From Barthelona sp. PAP020 (Eukaryota > Metamonada: BaSk clade), in assembly GCA_040182905.1 (NCBI GenBank), contig JARQWU010000036.1:1-58060 (forward strand): DNA of 58,060 nt. Reading direction: 5' to 3'. The translations under genes and the position numbers were made by a program. Shown piece after piece: positions 42,269 through 52,262 of this stretch. A model generated the notes under the pieces. That model was not told where the DNA came from, did not search any database, and was given only the letters and a program-made list of their open reading frames with translations. Each line of letters starts with the position of its first letter. The first letter of the stretch is position 1.

Positions 42269-43675
42269 ATGAGAAATATTTTCTATTTTGTCTTATTTTT
42301 TGCATTTTTTGCATTTATTGTCAAATGTACAGATGAAGAAATATTTAGAAAACTCGCTTTAATGCAAGGAGATAGCTTTGACCAAAAAAGGTTTGCCATG
42401 TTTCAAGAACGTGCTGAAAAGTTTAGAAATATGCACGGAAAAGATGTGAAGATTCCAGAAATATTATATCGTTATGAACATGAACTATTTGGTCATGGAT
42501 CTTCTACTTCTATTGATAAGAAAGCCAAATTAGAGCTTATCCGTCAATATCGTTCAAAGTTTATTGAATTTGGATTGTTTAATTGTAAAACAGAGAATTT
42601 GCGTACTTTTCAAACTATTGACGTTGATGAAACTACTGAAATTGCTAAAAATTTCTCTTGGTTGAAAGAAGGTCAATTGGAAGAAGTTCCTATTCATGAC
42701 CAATCAAAATGTGGATCATGTTGGGTTCATGCAGCACTTGGTGTATATTCTTACAATTTACAAAGACACACTGGTGTTGTTTCAACATATGAAACTGTCG
42801 ATTTTACGAATTACTTGAGAGAACAAGCAAAGAAAGCCAATGAAGATGTTTCACAAGTCACAATTTGTGATGGAGGATTGAGCCAGGAAATTTACTCTTT
42901 CATGCTGCAAGAAAATGATTATTTCCATGCTCCTATGTACGATAAGGAAGGTAATGAAATGAAAGATGTCAAGGTTCAACCTGGGTGCTGGGGATATATC
43001 AACTCCAACCCACTTGACAGTTATCTTTTTGAATCTGCATCTTCTATCTCTCATATGAAACGTGCTTTGGTGCAATATGGTCCCATGGTCGTTTCTGTTA
43101 AAGCTTCTGAATTGATGTATTATCATCCGACTACTGGAAATGAAGTACTATACACATCTTCCAATGACGTTGGTGATACCGATCATGCAGTTATTGTTGT
43201 TGGTTATGGACGTGAAAATACAACTAAGGGAGAAACCGATTATTGGATAGTTCAAAATAGTTGGGGAACATCTTATGGATTGAATGGTTTTGTTAAAATT
43301 GCCACAAGTGAAGATGCTGCTGGTGCTTTGGGAATTCGTGGAGGAGGTTTAGTGCCAATCTTTGATAGAAGTAAATGTCATGATTATCCCGCTATTTTGC
43401 AAGGATGCCGTGGAATCTACACTCGTAAGTTCAGACAATCTATTGATGGCAAGGATCTTAGTTTGTCCAATTTCCCATTTGCTGAAAAAGGATGGGATTC
43501 ACCTTTACAAAGACCTATTATATTTGTTCCATTGTTGTTCTTTATTTTGTTTGGTTCTATTCTTTCATGGGCCTTTTACAATGTTGCAAAAAGAAATAAA
43601 GATAACAAAGAAACCGTCACACTCAATCCAATTCTTAAAATTAATGAAGATGCTGAAGATCAACCATTTGTTTAA
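42269..43675 (+). CDS. Membrane-anchored papain-family (C1A) cysteine peptidase
   Basis: A 468-residue product from the ATG at 42269, which is chosen because a clear signal peptide (RNIFYFVLFFAFFAFIVKC) begins there; an upstream ATG at 42194 would add 25 residues. A prodomain of about 110 residues precedes the peptidase. The oxyanion Gln and catalytic C151 are in DQSKCGSCW, H306 in DHAVIVVGYG and N330 in QNSWGTSYG, so it should be active. After the peptidase come a single membrane span (about 416-438, FVPLLFFILFGSILSWAFY) and a 30-residue cytosolic tail, making a type I membrane protein. The CWVHAALG after the Cys is unusual and recalls cathepsin X/Z (CWAHA). Membrane-anchored C1A peptidases are known in metamonads. 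The capping-enzyme gene follows 107 bases later. Confidence 0.92.
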   Translation: MRNIFYFVLFFAFFAFIVKCTDEEIFRKLALMQGDSFDQKRFAMFQERAEKFRNMHGKDVKIPEILYRYEHELFGHGSSTSIDKKAKLELIRQYRSKFIEFGLFNCKTENLRTFQTIDVDETTEIAKNFSWLKEGQLEEVPIHDQSKCGSCWVHAALGVYSYNLQRHTGVVSTYETVDFTNYLREQAKKANEDVSQVTICDGGLSQEIYSFMLQENDYFHAPMYDKEGNEMKDVKVQPGCWGYINSNPLDSYLFESASSISHMKRALVQYGPMVVSVKASELMYYHPTTGNEVLYTSSNDVGDTDHAVIVVGYGRENTTKGETDYWIVQNSWGTSYGLNGFVKIATSEDAAGALGIRGGGLVPIFDRSKCHDYPAILQGCRGIYTRKFRQSIDGKDLSLSNFPFAEKGWDSPLQRPIIFVPLLFFILFGSILSWAFYNVAKRNKDNKETVTLNPILKINEDAEDQPFV

Positions 43676-43782
43676 GATTTTTGATTTATGTTATAAATAT
43701 CAAACATTCTATTTTTTTCGTTATCCGTTTGTTAAAGGATGAAGTTTGGTATTTCTCTAGACCCATTTTTTTTTCACCTGAT

Positions 43783-45345
43783 ATGAATGATTTTATCATT
43801 GATAGCGAAATAGCAAATCCAGGAAAGCAAATGGATGGGGAAACAACTGTGAGTTTAAGAAATTTGGTCAGTGGTTTATGTTCAACAAAATCAGATATGT
43901 TTCCTGGATCCCAAGTTGTTTCATTAGATTCCGATGGATTATTAACTTTAGGATCACAAGAATATCAAGTTTGTGAAAAAACAGATGGTGTGAGATTTTT
44001 ATTGTTGATAAAAAACAATAGATCTTTCTTTGTGGATAGAAATTATAATTTTTTTGAAGTTACTGTATTAACACCTTTATTGCCTGAAGAATTTGAAATA
44101 TACAAACGCTATCCAATACATGAAGAAACAATAGTTGACGGAGAATTGGTAAAAGATGTTTATAATGAAAAACAAATGTTAGTGTATTATGTGTTTGATT
44201 GTTTAGTGTATAATGGTAAAAATATTATGGACAAAGATTTAAATTATCGAAGAAAATGTGGATATAATGTGGTTAAAGCAAGAAAGCTTTTAAAAGATGT
44301 GATATTGAAACGAACCAATAAAAATATTGAAGAAATTTACGGAAAATATTCGAAACACATGTATTCATACTTTAAACAAAAGAAAAATGAAAGTTTTTCA
44401 TTGGTTTTCAAACCTTTCTATTCTTTAAAACACACTCAAGAGATTTTTGAAAAGATTCCATCTCTACCTCATGAAAATGATGGCTTAGTATTTACTCCTG
44501 TCTTTGAACCATATGAACCTGGTACATGTCCATCTTTATTGAAGTGGAAACCTTCAGACAAGTCAACGGTTGATTTTCTATTGTGTGGATCAAGTGTTGT
44601 CTATGATGGTACTGTTGTTTACCAATTACACACGTTTAATCGAGGAATTAGACAAGCTTATGATTGGATTACTATTCCTCAAACAACATTAGATAAAATT
44701 GATGCCGCATACAGCAAAAATCTCATAAAATTGTCTGAACCCATAGTTGAGTGCAGATATGATCCTGAACAGATGACCTTTATTCCTCATGGTAGTTTAT
44801 TTGATTCGTCATTTACTCGTCCCAATGGAACAACAGGGTTTGAAGGTTTCCCTGGTGAATGGCGTAAAGGAGGTTGGATAGTGGATCGAGTAAGAAATGA
44901 CAGAAAGATGGGAAATGATCTTAGAGTTGTAAACAAAATTAGAATGAGTTTAGATAACAAGATTTCAGAGGAGAAACTTTTAAATTTCTTAGATTCTTTG
45001 AAAAAAAAGAAGGATGCTACACCGAATGAAGAGGATGATGGTTTCATCGAATTTTTACAGACTCAATTTCCACATCACTATTCATGGATGCAAAGTGAAA
45101 ATATGAGTTCTTTTCCTTATACTCCAGAAGAAATGAGAAATTTATCATTAATTTCTCAAAATCTTAAAGTGTCGAAACCACTTCCTAAACCTGTATTGAA
45201 GAACAACACCACTTTTCTTATTACTATGAACCAAGGACAATTTGGCTTTGGTGAAAATAACAATGCAAAAATTGGTGGCTTATTGAAAATGCCAAAGAAT
45301 GAAGAAGACAATCGATTAAGATTAAATTCTGACAGAGAGTTGTAA
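43783..45345 (+). CDS. mRNA guanylyltransferase (capping enzyme)
   Basis: A 520-residue protein from the ATG at 43783 (the frame is open further upstream, but family homology begins here). The nucleotidyltransferase motifs are in order: motif I EKTDGVRF with K66 as the GMP-accepting lysine, motif III VDGEL, motif IV ENDGLVFTP and motif V LLKWKPSDKSTVDF. An OB-fold-like part follows with WRKGGWIVDRVRNDRKMGND (motif VI RxDK/R form). This enzyme transfers GMP to the 5' end of nascent mRNA. No RNA triphosphatase domain (Cys phosphatase type) precedes it, so the first capping step must be done by another protein. The last 70 residues are Asn/Pro-rich and have no known match. Confidence 0.9.
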   Translation: MNDFIIDSEIANPGKQMDGETTVSLRNLVSGLCSTKSDMFPGSQVVSLDSDGLLTLGSQEYQVCEKTDGVRFLLLIKNNRSFFVDRNYNFFEVTVLTPLLPEEFEIYKRYPIHEETIVDGELVKDVYNEKQMLVYYVFDCLVYNGKNIMDKDLNYRRKCGYNVVKARKLLKDVILKRTNKNIEEIYGKYSKHMYSYFKQKKNESFSLVFKPFYSLKHTQEIFEKIPSLPHENDGLVFTPVFEPYEPGTCPSLLKWKPSDKSTVDFLLCGSSVVYDGTVVYQLHTFNRGIRQAYDWITIPQTTLDKIDAAYSKNLIKLSEPIVECRYDPEQMTFIPHGSLFDSSFTRPNGTTGFEGFPGEWRKGGWIVDRVRNDRKMGNDLRVVNKIRMSLDNKISEEKLLNFLDSLKKKKDATPNEEDDGFIEFLQTQFPHHYSWMQSENMSSFPYTPEEMRNLSLISQNLKVSKPLPKPVLKNNTTFLITMNQGQFGFGENNNAKIGGLLKMPKNEEDNRLRLNSDREL

Positions 45346-45738
45346 AAAGGTTTTTTTTTTTGTTTTTTTTATATTGTTTTGATACATTTTTTTTTGATGA
45401 ACTGATTGAAAAGATTTTTAAAGACAATCTTTTTTTGTCAAACTTACAATTATTTTTCATTGTATGCTTTGAAATATTTTATTGCCTTAACATTTGATTA
45501 TTTACAATAAAAAAAGAAAAAAAAATTTTTCACTAAACAAATTTTTTACCACATGATTAAACCATTCAAAAATTGGTAATTTTACAGAAGGAAAAAAAGG
45601 ATAGATTTTGAAGGTGAAAATGATAAATGATTCAAAACAAATCTTTGACAATCTTTCCCAAATGGTCTTTTTTTCAAGAAAAAAATTGTTTAACGATTAA
45701 AATCATATTAAAGAGATATATTTGATATTTGAATTAAC
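45346..45738. other. Intergenic region with A/T runs
   Basis: It contains many T and A runs (T9 at 45352, A9 near 45522) and no ORF of interest. The promoter of the secreted-protein gene must be here. Nothing else is seen. Confidence 0.4.
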
Positions 45739-47001
45739 ATGAAGATGAAAAAAATTTCTTTTTTGCATTTAATGCTAATCTTTTTTTTCCTAATTTCTAT
45801 CAAATGCAAAGTTTATTCGAATTGGGTGTTGAACAAAGAAGTTTTGTTTTATGATTTAAGTGATTTTAAAATTGATGATGGGGATACATTTACTAATATT
45901 CCATTTTTTGCTCCTATTAATGGCAAATATACTTTACATTTGGTTGTTAATTCAATAAGTTATAAAATTAGTAATTTAGCTTCTTGTTATGTCCATTTGT
46001 TTGGTGAATTTAGCATAAGCCCAAATCTAATGACTTCTGATTTACAGTCGGCTTGCGAAACAATTTATGCAAGTCGTTATTCAATGAACACTGCCGAATT
46101 TCAGGAGGATTATGAGTTGTATCCACTTGGAGGATTTGAGATAATTGCTTCCCAAACCAGTTATAGGACTTTAAACTATCTTTCAAGATATTCTTATGAT
46201 CTAAAAGTTCAAAATAGATTGTTTAAATTAAGTTGTGTGTATCAAAGACATTACAAATATGGTAATATTAAAGTAGCGTTTGGAGTTGAAATCTTTATCA
46301 AACCCTACATCATGCAGAATAATCGCTTGCCTTGTGGTGATCCTATTGAAGGATATAGATTGACTTATCACGTATCTGAACTTTGGGACGATACAGATTC
46401 AGCCAAACAGCATTTGTGTTCTACTGTCTTACAAGCTAAAGGATTAGAACATTTTTCAACATATTATTTGAAACCGATTGGATTTTTCTTTGATAGTTAC
46501 ACCTTCTATTTGTTTAAACAGGCAGAAGGAGCAGGTTACATCACTGAAAAAACGCTTAAATACAAGAATACTGGATTAGAAGCATTTATATATTTTTTAA
46601 AAGATGAAGCAGGAACAAATTCCTTGAATGATTTAAGACCACTGATATTTGGGGGTGATTTTAGAAATACAGACAATGAAATTGATTGGTTGGTTTGTTA
46701 TAATGCCATATCAGAAAGTGGAAAACCTGTTAAATGTCTTACAATTTTCGATGTATATGGGCAGTCTCTTTCTGTTGGCTTTAATTTTACAAAGGCATGG
46801 TACATCAAAGACATGGGTGGTGATAGTATTACAAGTACGTATAGACTTGAACAATATCAACCTTACCGAAAAGATGATAAATGGGCTTTGATAAAGTTTT
46901 CGATGCATGACAAGGCAATATATATAAAGTTATTTGAATATATTGAAGCAGATGCAGGTTTAGCTCCATTTATTCAAACCAATTCTGATTTGCATTCATA
47001 A
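45739..47001 (+). CDS. Orphan secreted protein
   Basis: A 420-residue protein with an N-terminal signal peptide (KKISFLHLMLIFFFLISIKC). There is no other membrane segment, so it is likely secreted or lumenal. It is rich in Tyr, Phe and Ser, with scattered Cys (for example in SCYVHLFG, QSACETIY, LSCVYQRHY, LPCGDPIEG, HLCSTV, WLVCYNA and VKCLTIFD) that could form disulfides. The strand-rich look and the spacing of the Cys residues suggest a beta-sandwich, but I recognise no family. It is probably lineage-specific. The gene is alone on its side of a 1.2-kb gene-free stretch. Confidence 0.75.
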   Translation: MKMKKISFLHLMLIFFFLISIKCKVYSNWVLNKEVLFYDLSDFKIDDGDTFTNIPFFAPINGKYTLHLVVNSISYKISNLASCYVHLFGEFSISPNLMTSDLQSACETIYASRYSMNTAEFQEDYELYPLGGFEIIASQTSYRTLNYLSRYSYDLKVQNRLFKLSCVYQRHYKYGNIKVAFGVEIFIKPYIMQNNRLPCGDPIEGYRLTYHVSELWDDTDSAKQHLCSTVLQAKGLEHFSTYYLKPIGFFFDSYTFYLFKQAEGAGYITEKTLKYKNTGLEAFIYFLKDEAGTNSLNDLRPLIFGGDFRNTDNEIDWLVCYNAISESGKPVKCLTIFDVYGQSLSVGFNFTKAWYIKDMGGDSITSTYRLEQYQPYRKDDKWALIKFSMHDKAIYIKLFEYIEADAGLAPFIQTNSDLHS

Positions 47002-48178
47002 AAGTCTCTAACTTACGTGTGTTTGTTTATTTTCTTTTTTGTTCTTTTCTTCAGGTCAGATTTTGTCGAATAACTATCGCAAAGAAAGTAAACTCAGAAA
47101 ACTTATTCAAGCAAATTTCAAGGAAAACCCCTTGGAGGGGGAGGGAGATCGAGGGAATGAAATGTAATTTTAACTATTAGATAGGAGAATTTCGGAGAAA
47201 TTCTTCATTCCTATTTTTAGATTTTTGCAAAAGCAAAATTTAAAAGTTTGAACTTTACCTCAGAAAATCTAAAGTTTTTCAACAGATAAATAGGGTCTTC
47301 AAAGACTTTGACCAAATAAACACTGTTTATTAGATATTTATGATGTATGAGTTGTTCAGTGAACAACGAAACGAGTTAGCTTAAGGTTTGGGAAAAACTC
47401 ACGTGGATTCAGATGCCTAAGTAACTTAAAAAATTGGACGTAGAGATGGTCCAGAAACAACAAATAAAGGAAGTGATATTTGATGACCTCTTTATATCTC
47501 CAATAAATTCCGTTCATTGAACATGAACTTCCACATTTATTTTAATTGTGAAAGAAACAGATGATCTCTTAAATTAGATTTTTGTTTTAAATACTTGAAA
47601 ATGCTCAAGTTACTTATCTGCCAATTTTGGAATTTAGGTTTTTTCATTTTAATGTTTATGCGTTTAAAGCTAATAGCCTAAAACAATATCTCAACAATGA
47701 AGACTCCCAAATGGAAAAAAAAGAGAATTGTTCACAAGGAGACTATTTTCTAACAGGTCGATTTTTTCAATTCTTCCTTTTTTTCTTGAACACGAAACTT
47801 CACCATCAACTTCTCCAAAATTTTTGACCTTTTACAAGTGAACCGCAAGGAACTTTGTACATTTAAGATGAATCTCAAGAATATCGGAGCCTTTGTGCTC
47901 TTTTGAACAACAAGTACTGCAAAGAATTTTTCATACCCCATAGGACAGCCATCTCAACTGGACAGCCTTTGAAATAAAAGATTTAAGACTGAGCGATTCT
48001 TGAAAGGAACCCTGGACACGCCATCACCTCCAAATATGAATGAAGATAAAGGCTTATTATTTATGAATCACCTGAGGCACCAGTTCTCAAGTTAGGAAAA
48101 TTTTGGAAAACGTTTCATACAAAGGAAAAATAAAAATAAAATAAAGACAATTTATAAAAGAAAACCACACTTTTTAAA
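47002..48178. other. Gene-free stretch with five perfect hairpins
   Basis: No convincing ORF exists; a 66-codon frame at 47627-47827 starts with a non-ATG codon and has no known content. Perfect inverted repeats occur at 47186-47204 (AGAATTTC-GGA-GAAATTCT), 47295-47306 (GTCTT-CA-AAGAC), 47315-47331 (AATAAAC-ACT-GTTTATT), 47351-47367 (GTTGTTCA-G-TGAACAAC) and 47512-47528 (GTTCAT-TGAAC-ATGAAC). A purine-rich GGAGGGGGAGGGAGATCGAGGG lies near 47130. Near 48053-48118 there is a faint third match to the words shared by 2137 and 25007. I see no tRNA. Confidence 0.45.
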
Positions 48179-49416
48179 CTATTTCACTTCAGAAGTAGAT
48201 TTAAACTTAGTTACGGCCTTGCTTAAATTATACAACAACTCTCTTGCATCTTTTGTAGTACCCTCCTGTTCCATGCCACTGATAACAGCAGCTTGTTTGA
48301 GGAAATATTCCAAATCATTTTCTGGATTGCATTTATTGGTTAATCTGGCTAATCTAACTCCTGGTGAGGCCCATTCAGCATCTAAATCAAATAGATCTAA
48401 TGCGGGTGCTGGAAGTTCTCTCAGAGGAACTGGGAAAGTGGCCGGCTTTAATGGATACAATGGAACTTCAAACTGAGGTTTGATCAAAGTCAATGGCTCA
48501 TGAGGAAGCTTTAATTCTTCATATAATTTAATTGTCTCTGGCCATAATGAAAGATCAAATTGGAACAGTTCATCATCTAAAAGATCTTTATCTGATTTCG
48601 GTTCATTTGTCTTTAAACTAGATCTTGTGTCTGTAGCTAATTGCTCTACTCTTGCTACATGAACATAATCAAATAACTCAGGCGCTGAAGCATCAACAGA
48701 ATTCAAAGAAACACCATCATTCAAAAGCCAACGAAATAGAGATAAAGTCAGAGGCATATTTTTTTCTTTTTCTATCCATTGATCTTGTATCATTTCATTA
48801 CTACCTACAACTAATAACCTACCTTTAGATGCATGTTGATATACACCACAAATAGGTCTTTCAATTGGATGACAAGCAACACCTGATTTTAAAACTGGAA
48901 AAGCAGGTTTTTGAACGGCCAAAGAACATCCATTTACATAAACAAATTGCAATTCTTCTTCATTCAAGTTTGTTGTTTTATGCAGTTCTCTATTAAGAAT
49001 ACCATCATTTATCAATGCTTGTTTTGGATGTAAATATTTGGAATAAACTATTCGGACTATAGTATCATCATTTGCAGAAATCCCAAAATTCTCCAAGAAA
49101 AAATTAATATTTTGATTAATATCATAATTATTACTCAAAAAAAAAGCAATATTTCCACCATTGTGCAAATAATTTTTTAACAAGTCAAACTCTTGTGTGG
49201 TAAATCCTTGATTAGGACCTGGAAAAATCATCACTTCAGTTTCATTTAATAATTCTGATGAAATTGGCTGTTGATTCCTGAAGATTAGTAAACTAAATAG
49301 AAATAAAATTAAAAATACATTTCAACTGGTCTAAATGAACGTAATTTTCTAGATAACGCTCTTATATTTGCTCCTTCTCCTTTCGAAAGGTTAAAAACGA
49401 TATTCTTCTCAACCAT
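48179..49416 (-). CDS. IFT52: Intraflagellar transport protein 52, two exons
   Basis: The exons are 49416-49319 and 49277-48179, giving 398 residues. IFT52 is a core subunit of the IFT-B1 complex that moves cargo along flagella. The GIFT domain is visible: VMIFPGPNQGFTTQEFDLLKNYLHNGGNIAFFL, then NFFLENFGI, HPKQALINDGILNRE, LQFVYVNGCSLAVQ and GRLLVVGSNEMIQDQW. A Pro-rich linker and a C-terminal helical part (LEYFLKQAAVISG, ARELLYNLSKAVTKF) follow as in the family. Human IFT52 is 437 residues. Exon 1 supplies MVEKNIVFNLSKGEG, the family's first strand, which a plain ORF reading misses. TCATTT lies about 22 bases before the ATG. Confidence 0.95.
49278..49318 (-). other. Spliceosomal intron, IFT52 (41 nt)
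   Basis: It begins GTATTTTTAATTTT and ends TTTACTAATCTTCAG on the minus strand. Joined exons (98 + 1099 nt) make 399 codons in frame, with ATG split as AT/G at the junction. The ACTAATCTTCAG end has the same length and core as the trichomonad ACTAACACACAG motif. Confidence 0.9.
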
Positions 49417-49538
49417 ACAACAAGAATAAAAATGATTTTCGAACTGCTTTTTTAATTTTTTTGTTGACACCTTTTTTGAGCTTTTCCTGGGAAATTTTCA
49501 AAATTTATTGATTAAATAATATGTATATAATAAAAAAA

Positions 49539-50582
49539 CTAACGATTACGAACTTTATTTTTCAAACTGAATTCCTTTTCAATCAACGAATTTTTGAATT
49601 CATCCAAACTCTTTTTATATTCTTTAATACTATCCATTTCTTCCTGTAAAGCTGCAATTTGTTGAGCTAATCTCTTGTTTAAAAGGTCATTAATTTTCTC
49701 TCTCAATTTCATTTCCTGATATTCCAAATTGCAGCCAAAAGTAGAAACCAAGTCAATTTTTTCAGGGTCAAAATCTTGCAAATCTTTTTGAATGTAATTT
49801 CTCACTGCATTTTTGGCAACAGTAATCAACTCTGCTGGAATTGTTTTTTCCATTTCTTCAATGATATTATCCAAAGAAACATCTCTTGAATTGCCTAACC
49901 TGATATTATTTGATATTTTTTTGATGATAATTTCATCAGAAATGGGTAAACGAATAAATTCCTCAATTGCTTGTTCAGGGGTGATATTGAATTCTTGAGC
50001 AATCATGTCCCAATTCAACCCATATTTTTTTAATGCATTGATAAACATCTGACTTCTCATTTGATCTTCCTTGATGGGCTCAATCTGAGATGCCTCTTTT
50101 TTTGAATAAATGTCAACCAAATCAACTTGTGGAATAGTTTTACTTAACTCTGGGGGCTCTAAATATGCGGCTTCAACTTTATTATTATGTTCAACACAAT
50201 TACAATTGATTAACCCCCAAAATTCTAGAAAATAGTGAAGTTGAAAGATTGAGCCAACATCACCAGGAATACATCTTCTAACTGCTGTAGGGGTCAAATA
50301 TGTAATTGGATTGGCTCTCCAACATTGAATGATGAACTCTCTTCTCTCTATATACAATTGATCTTCTTTAGTTGAACAATTCTTTAAAAAATGAAAATGA
50401 TTTCGTTCAACAGTTGATATACTATTTGGATTATACCATTGACATGTCGGAGGTAAAACAATTTTTGGTCTTTCAAGAGGTTGATTTTCCATGTCCATCA
50501 CCATGGTTTCCATTGGAATATCTTCGTTGGGAGGACGCTTCACATCCATATTTTCAGTAAAATATTGCGACCCAAATGACAT
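49539..50582 (-). CDS. SWIRM-domain protein, Swi3/Rsc8-like
   Basis: A 347-residue nuclear protein from the ATG at 50582. The SWIRM domain covers about residues 38-130 (PPTCQWYNPNSISTVER, FIIQCWRANPITYLTPTAVRRCIPGDVGSIFQLHYFLEFWGLINC), with the Y-x-R and L-H-x-F-L-E-x-W-G-L-I-N marks of Swi3, Rsc8 and SMARCC. A weak SANT-like helix set (FINALKKYGLNWDMIAQEF) lies at about 182-230, and a C-terminal coiled coil at about 295-340. Swi3-type proteins are scaffolds of SWI/SNF chromatin remodelers. It is short for the family, but the domain order is right. It is divergent from the TPR-like gene with about 66 bases between starts. Confidence 0.88.
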   Translation of the reverse strand: MSFGSQYFTENMDVKRPPNEDIPMETMVMDMENQPLERPKIVLPPTCQWYNPNSISTVERNHFHFLKNCSTKEDQLYIERREFIIQCWRANPITYLTPTAVRRCIPGDVGSIFQLHYFLEFWGLINCNCVEHNNKVEAAYLEPPELSKTIPQVDLVDIYSKKEASQIEPIKEDQMRSQMFINALKKYGLNWDMIAQEFNITPEQAIEEFIRLPISDEIIIKKISNNIRLGNSRDVSLDNIIEEMEKTIPAELITVAKNAVRNYIQKDLQDFDPEKIDLVSTFGCNLEYQEMKLREKINDLLNKRLAQQIAALQEEMDSIKEYKKSLDEFKNSLIEKEFSLKNKVRNR

Positions 50583-50648
50583 ATTTTGTTTTGAAAACAA
50601 AAAAAAAAGAATTTTTTTTAATTGTGTTTTGACAGTTAAATAGTGTCA

Positions 50649-52085
50649 ATGTCTTCACAAATGAATTACGATTTGAACGATATGGATTTTGCCACTCCTG
50701 TTGTTCCTAAAGCGTCATTAGAACAAAGATTGTGTGTACATGCATTAATGGATGGATGTGTTGATGCATTTGTTGAGTTTTTTACCTTATCACATCCTGA
50801 ACCACCATGTATTGGACCTTATTCTGATTATCCGGAACATTCTGAAAAAGTGGTGAAAAATCCGAAATTTGTGCAGCAATGGTTGGTGCAATTGGAAAAA
50901 AGTGTTAGAATTGGAGATTTTGTCCTAATTCACAGTTCTTTTTCTTCATTGTTGGATTATTTTGTTTCTGTTGGAAATTTGGACAAAGCTTTGGAATATG
51001 CCACACAAAAAATTGATCATGCATATGAAAATGGGCTTCAATTCGATGAGGCAATCGGTAGAGTAACTTTTAGTCTAATATTGTATGTGAAAGGTAATAT
51101 CCATGAAAGTATTAGTGGCATTGAGTCTGCAATTTCTTTATTTAAGATGATTCCCAGTGAACGTAGACCTACACAATGGAGCGATGAACTGTTGAGTGCC
51201 ATTCAAAAATTGTTTTTATTGAAAGAATTTGAAATTTCATTATTGAAGCCTAAATTATTTGTAAAGAAACCTGAAATGCCACATATCGTTGGAATACCTC
51301 ATTTTCATGCAGAAAACACACGACTATTAAATTCTTTTGACAATGAATTGAGCAGAACTAAATTGAACATCGAAGAATTATGTAAGACTCTTCTTGATTT
51401 AGCTATCGAATTACATGACTTCGATAAAGTTATAACTTCTTGTGACACCCTTGTAGAATTGTATAATTCAGAAGGTCAATATCATTTAGCCATTGAATAT
51501 TTGCATCATGAATATGTATTAGCAAGAACACATGATAAACATGAGCTAATTGCAAAATATAGCGCCAGATTGGCAGAATTGTATCAACAGATTGCCAATT
51601 ATCCAAAATCAAAAAAATATTTGAAAATATCTTTCTTTTACTCGAAAGACACAAACAAAAACACGTTGAGATCTATTGGCAAGATGTTTGCTGAATCTGA
51701 CAGTTCATCTGCTGAAATCTTTCTCAAATCATCTTTTAAAGAAGCCTCTGAAGAGCTAAATTTTGATGATGCCAATTATTCTAAAGTTCAATTGGGTTTG
51801 ATCCGCATGACAAAAAACTTTGATGGGGTTATCAACTCATATCTTGATGTTTTAAAGACTGATACACTTACACCTTTGCAGAAATGGGCAATAGCTCCAA
51901 AAACACAAATTATGGAAGCTTTAAAGTGTGAAGAGTCTCAAAATCAAGATAAGGAAAGTCATGATGAAATAGAGGATGAGATATCACAAAAACAAAAAGA
52001 AATTGAAAGCTTATTTGACGATAATATGGCCGAGGATGATTTAGATTTGTCAGATATTGACTCAAATGAATTATTAATTAATTAG
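50649..52085 (+). CDS. TPR-like helical repeat protein
   Basis: A 478-residue protein from the ATG at 50649. The middle (about 95-345) shows helical pairs with TPR-type spacing: GNLDKALEYATQKID, GNIHESISGIESAISLF, EGQYHLAIEYLHHEYVLA and ANYPKSKKYLKISF. The C-terminus is acidic (EIEDEISQKQKE, DDLDLSDIDSNELL). TPR-type repeats bind other proteins; the partner is unknown. There is no signal peptide or membrane span. It shares a very short divergent promoter region with the SWIRM gene, and RNA polymerase I subunit 2 follows in tandem. Confidence 0.75.
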   Translation: MSSQMNYDLNDMDFATPVVPKASLEQRLCVHALMDGCVDAFVEFFTLSHPEPPCIGPYSDYPEHSEKVVKNPKFVQQWLVQLEKSVRIGDFVLIHSSFSSLLDYFVSVGNLDKALEYATQKIDHAYENGLQFDEAIGRVTFSLILYVKGNIHESISGIESAISLFKMIPSERRPTQWSDELLSAIQKLFLLKEFEISLLKPKLFVKKPEMPHIVGIPHFHAENTRLLNSFDNELSRTKLNIEELCKTLLDLAIELHDFDKVITSCDTLVELYNSEGQYHLAIEYLHHEYVLARTHDKHELIAKYSARLAELYQQIANYPKSKKYLKISFFYSKDTNKNTLRSIGKMFAESDSSSAEIFLKSSFKEASEELNFDDANYSKVQLGLIRMTKNFDGVINSYLDVLKTDTLTPLQKWAIAPKTQIMEALKCEESQNQDKESHDEIEDEISQKQKEIESLFDDNMAEDDLDLSDIDSNELLIN

Positions 52086-52262
52086 TCCAATTAACAAAGA
52101 ATAAATTATGTATACGTCTTTTTTTGTGTATTTATTTCTCTCAAATATAATTTGAAATATTATGGGAATGAAAATGAACAACTAAATTTCAATCTCAATA
52201 AAAGAAAAGAACAAAAGAAAAAAATTTTTATTTTCGACATTAGTCTCATTTCACCTTTCATC

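Noticed and set aside
43681-43782. In-frame N-terminal extension of the capping enzyme
   Set aside because: The extra 34 residues are hydrophobic and not family-like, and the ATG at 43783 directly precedes the conserved part.
47627-47827. 66-codon plus-strand frame
   Set aside because: It begins with a non-ATG codon and has no domain or signal; likely chance.
52152-52262. In-frame N-terminal extension of RNA polymerase I subunit 2
   Set aside because: The 37 extra residues are Lys/Asn-rich and unlike the family, and an initiator-like site lies inside this stretch, 15 bases before the ATG at 52263.
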